Shown here piece by piece: positions 6,431-8,272 of a stretch of 8,272 nucleotides of DNA. Source of the stretch: Rudanella sp. (GTDB lineage: Bacteria; Bacteroidota; Bacteroidia; Cytophagales; Spirosomataceae); the NCBI GenBank assembly GCA_026785985.1, contig JAJAYX010000802.1:1-8272 (forward strand), in the 5' to 3' direction. Below the pieces are notes generated by a model that saw nothing but the letters and a program-made list of their open reading frames with translations, ran no database searches and was not told the origin of the DNA. Numbering within the stretch: position 1 is the first letter of the stretch; each line of letters starts with the position of its first letter. The translations under genes were made by a program, and so were the position numbers.

Positions 6431-6462
6431 CAAAACTACACTCCCTTAAACGCAAAAAACAA
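6431..6462 (-). promoter_or_regulatory. Candidate promoter of the GH130 gene
   Basis: TAGTTTTG (6438-6431, minus strand) matches TAnnTTTG exactly and ends seven bases before the ATG at 6423. A TTG at 6462-6460 lies 21 bases upstream as a possible -33 element and sits inside the arm of the preceding terminator. The transcript leader would be only a few bases long. Confidence 0.5.
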
Positions 6463-6489
6463 GACAGTTATGCAGTCTTGTTTTTTGCG
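6451..6489 (-). terminator. Intrinsic terminator between the GT4 fusion gene and the GH130 gene
   Basis: A perfect 15-bp stem pairs 6451-6465 (CGCAAAAAACAAGAC) with 6475-6489 around a nine-base loop. On the minus strand it begins 21 bases after the GT4 fusion stop at 6511 and ends with T6 inside the distal arm followed by GCG. It should reduce or block read-through into the GH130 gene. The T-run is part of the stem rather than free after it, so efficiency is uncertain. Confidence 0.82.
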
Positions 6490-6510
6490 CCTATAGATTT
6501 AATGAATTAT

Positions 6511-8272
6511 TCACCCCACCACCAGGCTCGCGTCAACCCGCCGAACCGAAGTCCGTTGCTTTTGGGCGGCCTGTAATTCGGTGAGAGCCAGCAGATACGA
6601 CAAAGTCGATTCGGCCCCCTGATTCAGGTTTACGCGGTCGGTGTGCAACCCATCGCAACAGCCGCCCGTGCGTTGGTCATAGAGTGGCAGACCCAAATCG
6701 TTGGAGCCTGTGAACCAGCGGAAAATGCGCACAGCCCGGTTATACCATTTGTCGTTGCCCGTTTTTTTGTAGGCCGCCAGACAAGCCGACACCATGCTTT
6801 GAGCCTCCAGTGGTTGCTGATCGAAATAGGCACGGGCTTCGCCTTTCACGTAGAATCCGTTGGAGCCAATCGGCTGAAAATGAACACCCTGTTCGGCGGT
6901 TTGCATCTTCACCAACCATCGCAAGGACAGCAATCCGATCTTCGACAGTTCGGGGTCGTCGGCCAGCAACATCACGTGAGCAAGCTTGGCGTTGTCGTAA
7001 TTCAGCGAATTCTCGAACCAGGGCCATTCTTCGGTGGCCGTTTCGATATATCGGAAATGGATTTTTTCGAGCAACTGCCGCTGAATGGTTTTGGCCAGCC
7101 TATCGTTGCTGAATCGTTTTTGGTATTCGTGGATGCCCAACAGCGCAAAGGCCCAGGCCCGTGGCGACGAAAAATTCGGGACGGTTGGCAACACGGACTC
7201 CATCATACTCATGGCCCAAATGGTCAGGTTGCGGTTGGTGGAGCGGCCCAAACAGGTACCGATGGCCCAAATAGCCCGTCCGGTGCTATCGTCGGAGCCA
7301 ACGTCTTCGAGCCAACGCCGGTCATAACTCATGAAGTTGCGAAACTGCTGCTGATCGCCGTTGTAGGCATAGTTCAAAAAGGCCGAGTAGGTGTCGGTCA
7401 GTTGGTGCAATCGGGCATCGTTGGCGTGTGGCCCCGACTCTGTGAGCATCAGGCTCAGAATCAACGCCCGTGCCACATCGTCGGTACAATAGCCTTCTTC
7501 GTAGAATGGCAGGTGATACCGGGCGTGTTGCGCAATGCCGGTCGAGTCGCTCAGGCGAAACAGGTGATTGAGTTTAATAGCGGGCAACTGAAACGAGCCA
7601 CTAGTGCTGGTTTCATAGGGTAGCTGGTTAGCCACCGCGTTCACGCGCTCATACCGGGCTTTGGCAAAGCAGTCGCCGTAACGACCTATAACGTGTTCCC
7701 ACGTCATGTCGCGGCCCATCAGAAAAGCTCGTTTCCGCATAGCATGGCGCATGGGTTCATCACCCAACAGCATCATGATGGCCTCGGCTAGCGCATCCGA
7801 ATCATTGAATGGCACCAGCATACCCCGCTCGTCGGCCAGCAGTTCGGTGGCATGCCAGTAAGGCGTTGATACCACGGCTTTTCCACCACCAAAGGCATAA
7901 GAAAGCGTTCCCGACGTAATCTGGGCTTCGTTTAGGTAGGGCGTTACATATATATCAGCCGCGCCGAGGTATTCGAGCAGGTCGTCTAACTCCACAAACT
8001 GGTTGTAAAAACGCACGTTTTCGCCCACGCCGAGATCGGCGGCCATTTGTTTAAGTTTATCGCGGTAGGCCTCGCCCTCAAGCCGAATCAGGTGGGGGTG
8101 CGTAGCTCCCAACACCATATAGACCACGTTCGGAAATTGAGCCACGATTTTCGGCATCGCCTGAATCATGTTCTCGATCCCCTTGTTAGGCGACAGCAAC
8201 CCAAACGTCAGCAGTGTTTGCTTCGACACCATTCCAAAGCGATCCTTGTAAAAATTGGGATCAACGAACGGG
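6511..8272 (-). CDS. Family 4 glycosyltransferase fused to a C-terminal helical toroid-like domain (N-terminus beyond window)
   Basis: The frame is open to the window edge. Thirteen residues (PFVDPNFYKDRFG) precede the first internal Met at 8232, so the real start lies outside and 586 residues are visible. Numbering from that Met, residues 1-195 are the nucleotide-sugar-binding half of a GT-B, GT4-type enzyme: FGLLSPNKGIE (10-20), then VRFYNQFVELDDLLEYLGAAD (73-93, the usual loop and helix), YLNEAQITSGTLSYAFGGG (99-117) and TPYWHATELL (123-132). The classic EX7E motif keeps its first Glu (E102), but the second is Thr (T109). Residues 215-560 form a helical repeat domain with toroid-like signatures: YCTDDVARALIL, STGRAIWAIG, SSPRAWAFALLG, WPWFENSLNYDNAKL, QPLEAQSMVSACLAAYKKTG and NLNQGAESTLSYLLAL. 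This resembles (alpha/alpha)6 sugar-processing folds. No signal peptide or membrane segment is seen in the visible part. The neighbour is a GH130 enzyme, suggesting a shared glycan. Sugar donor and acceptor are unknown. Confidence 0.88.
   Translation of the reverse strand, partial: PFVDPNFYKDRFGMVSKQTLLTFGLLSPNKGIENMIQAMPKIVAQFPNVVYMVLGATHPHLIRLEGEAYRDKLKQMAADLGVGENVRFYNQFVELDDLLEYLGAADIYVTPYLNEAQITSGTLSYAFGGGKAVVSTPYWHATELLADERGMLVPFNDSDALAEAIMMLLGDEPMRHAMRKRAFLMGRDMTWEHVIGRYGDCFAKARYERVNAVANQLPYETSTSGSFQLPAIKLNHLFRLSDSTGIAQHARYHLPFYEEGYCTDDVARALILSLMLTESGPHANDARLHQLTDTYSAFLNYAYNGDQQQFRNFMSYDRRWLEDVGSDDSTGRAIWAIGTCLGRSTNRNLTIWAMSMMESVLPTVPNFSSPRAWAFALLGIHEYQKRFSNDRLAKTIQRQLLEKIHFRYIETATEEWPWFENSLNYDNAKLAHVMLLADDPELSKIGLLSLRWLVKMQTAEQGVHFQPIGSNGFYVKGEARAYFDQQPLEAQSMVSACLAAYKKTGNDKWYNRAVRIFRWFTGSNDLGLPLYDQRTGGCCDGLHTDRVNLNQGAESTLSYLLALTELQAAQKQRTSVRRVDASLVVG

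Noticed and set aside
6643..7623. A 326-codon plus-strand open frame opposite the GT4 fusion
   Set aside because: It is antisense to a well-supported coding region, with no domain motifs or plausible promoter. It is a shadow of the real gene.

Overview
The window looks like chromosomal DNA from a Bacteroidota member, most likely the Cytophagales (Spirosoma-like). Several signs point this way. The DnaX start motif is the one typical of the phylum. There is a remnant of a SusC/RagA-type TonB-dependent receptor. No Shine-Dalgarno sequences stand out before the starts. Three start regions carry the Bacteroidota -7 promoter element TAnnTTTG. The genus is an inference from protein style, not a proven assignment.

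Layout. (1) Positions 1-1379, minus strand: dnaX, the clamp-loader gamma/tau subunit. The frame closes with a UAA directly in front of a run of ten A residues, at the place where gamma/tau recoding is known in other bacteria. The same frame stays open beyond the UAA to the window edge. (2) 1380-1551: a divergent intergenic region with a dnaX promoter candidate and a large, nearly perfect inverted repeat. (3) 1552-4438, plus strand: two paralogous 12-TM major facilitator superfamily (MFS) transporters in tandem. Between them, on the opposite strand, is a decayed NIPSNAP-family gene that has lost its middle but kept its promoter. (4) 4448-4494: a strong two-way terminator. (5) 4502-4693, minus strand: the first ~45 codons of a SusC-like receptor joined out of frame to what looks like the 3' end of another gene, a deletion scar. 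(6) 4694-4926: AT-rich intergenic DNA with a hairpin terminator. (7) 4927-8272, minus strand: a GH130-family beta-mannoside phosphorylase/hydrolase-like gene, preceded by a gene for a GT4 glycosyltransferase fused to a large C-terminal domain rich in toroid-like helices. The two are separated by a perfect terminator hairpin whose distal arm overlaps the promoter candidate of the GH130 gene.

Functionally the window joins housekeeping replication (dnaX), uptake or efflux of an unknown small metabolite (the MFS pair), and a carbohydrate module (GT4 fusion plus GH130). In that module one enzyme probably builds a glycan, possibly mannose-containing, and the other may trim or phosphorolyse it. The two broken genes around the second transporter suggest past deletions in an accessory stretch. 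The most interesting points are the dnaX stop/A-run arrangement, the GT4-helical-domain/GH130 pair, the inverted repeat ahead of the first transporter, and the terminator-promoter overlap.
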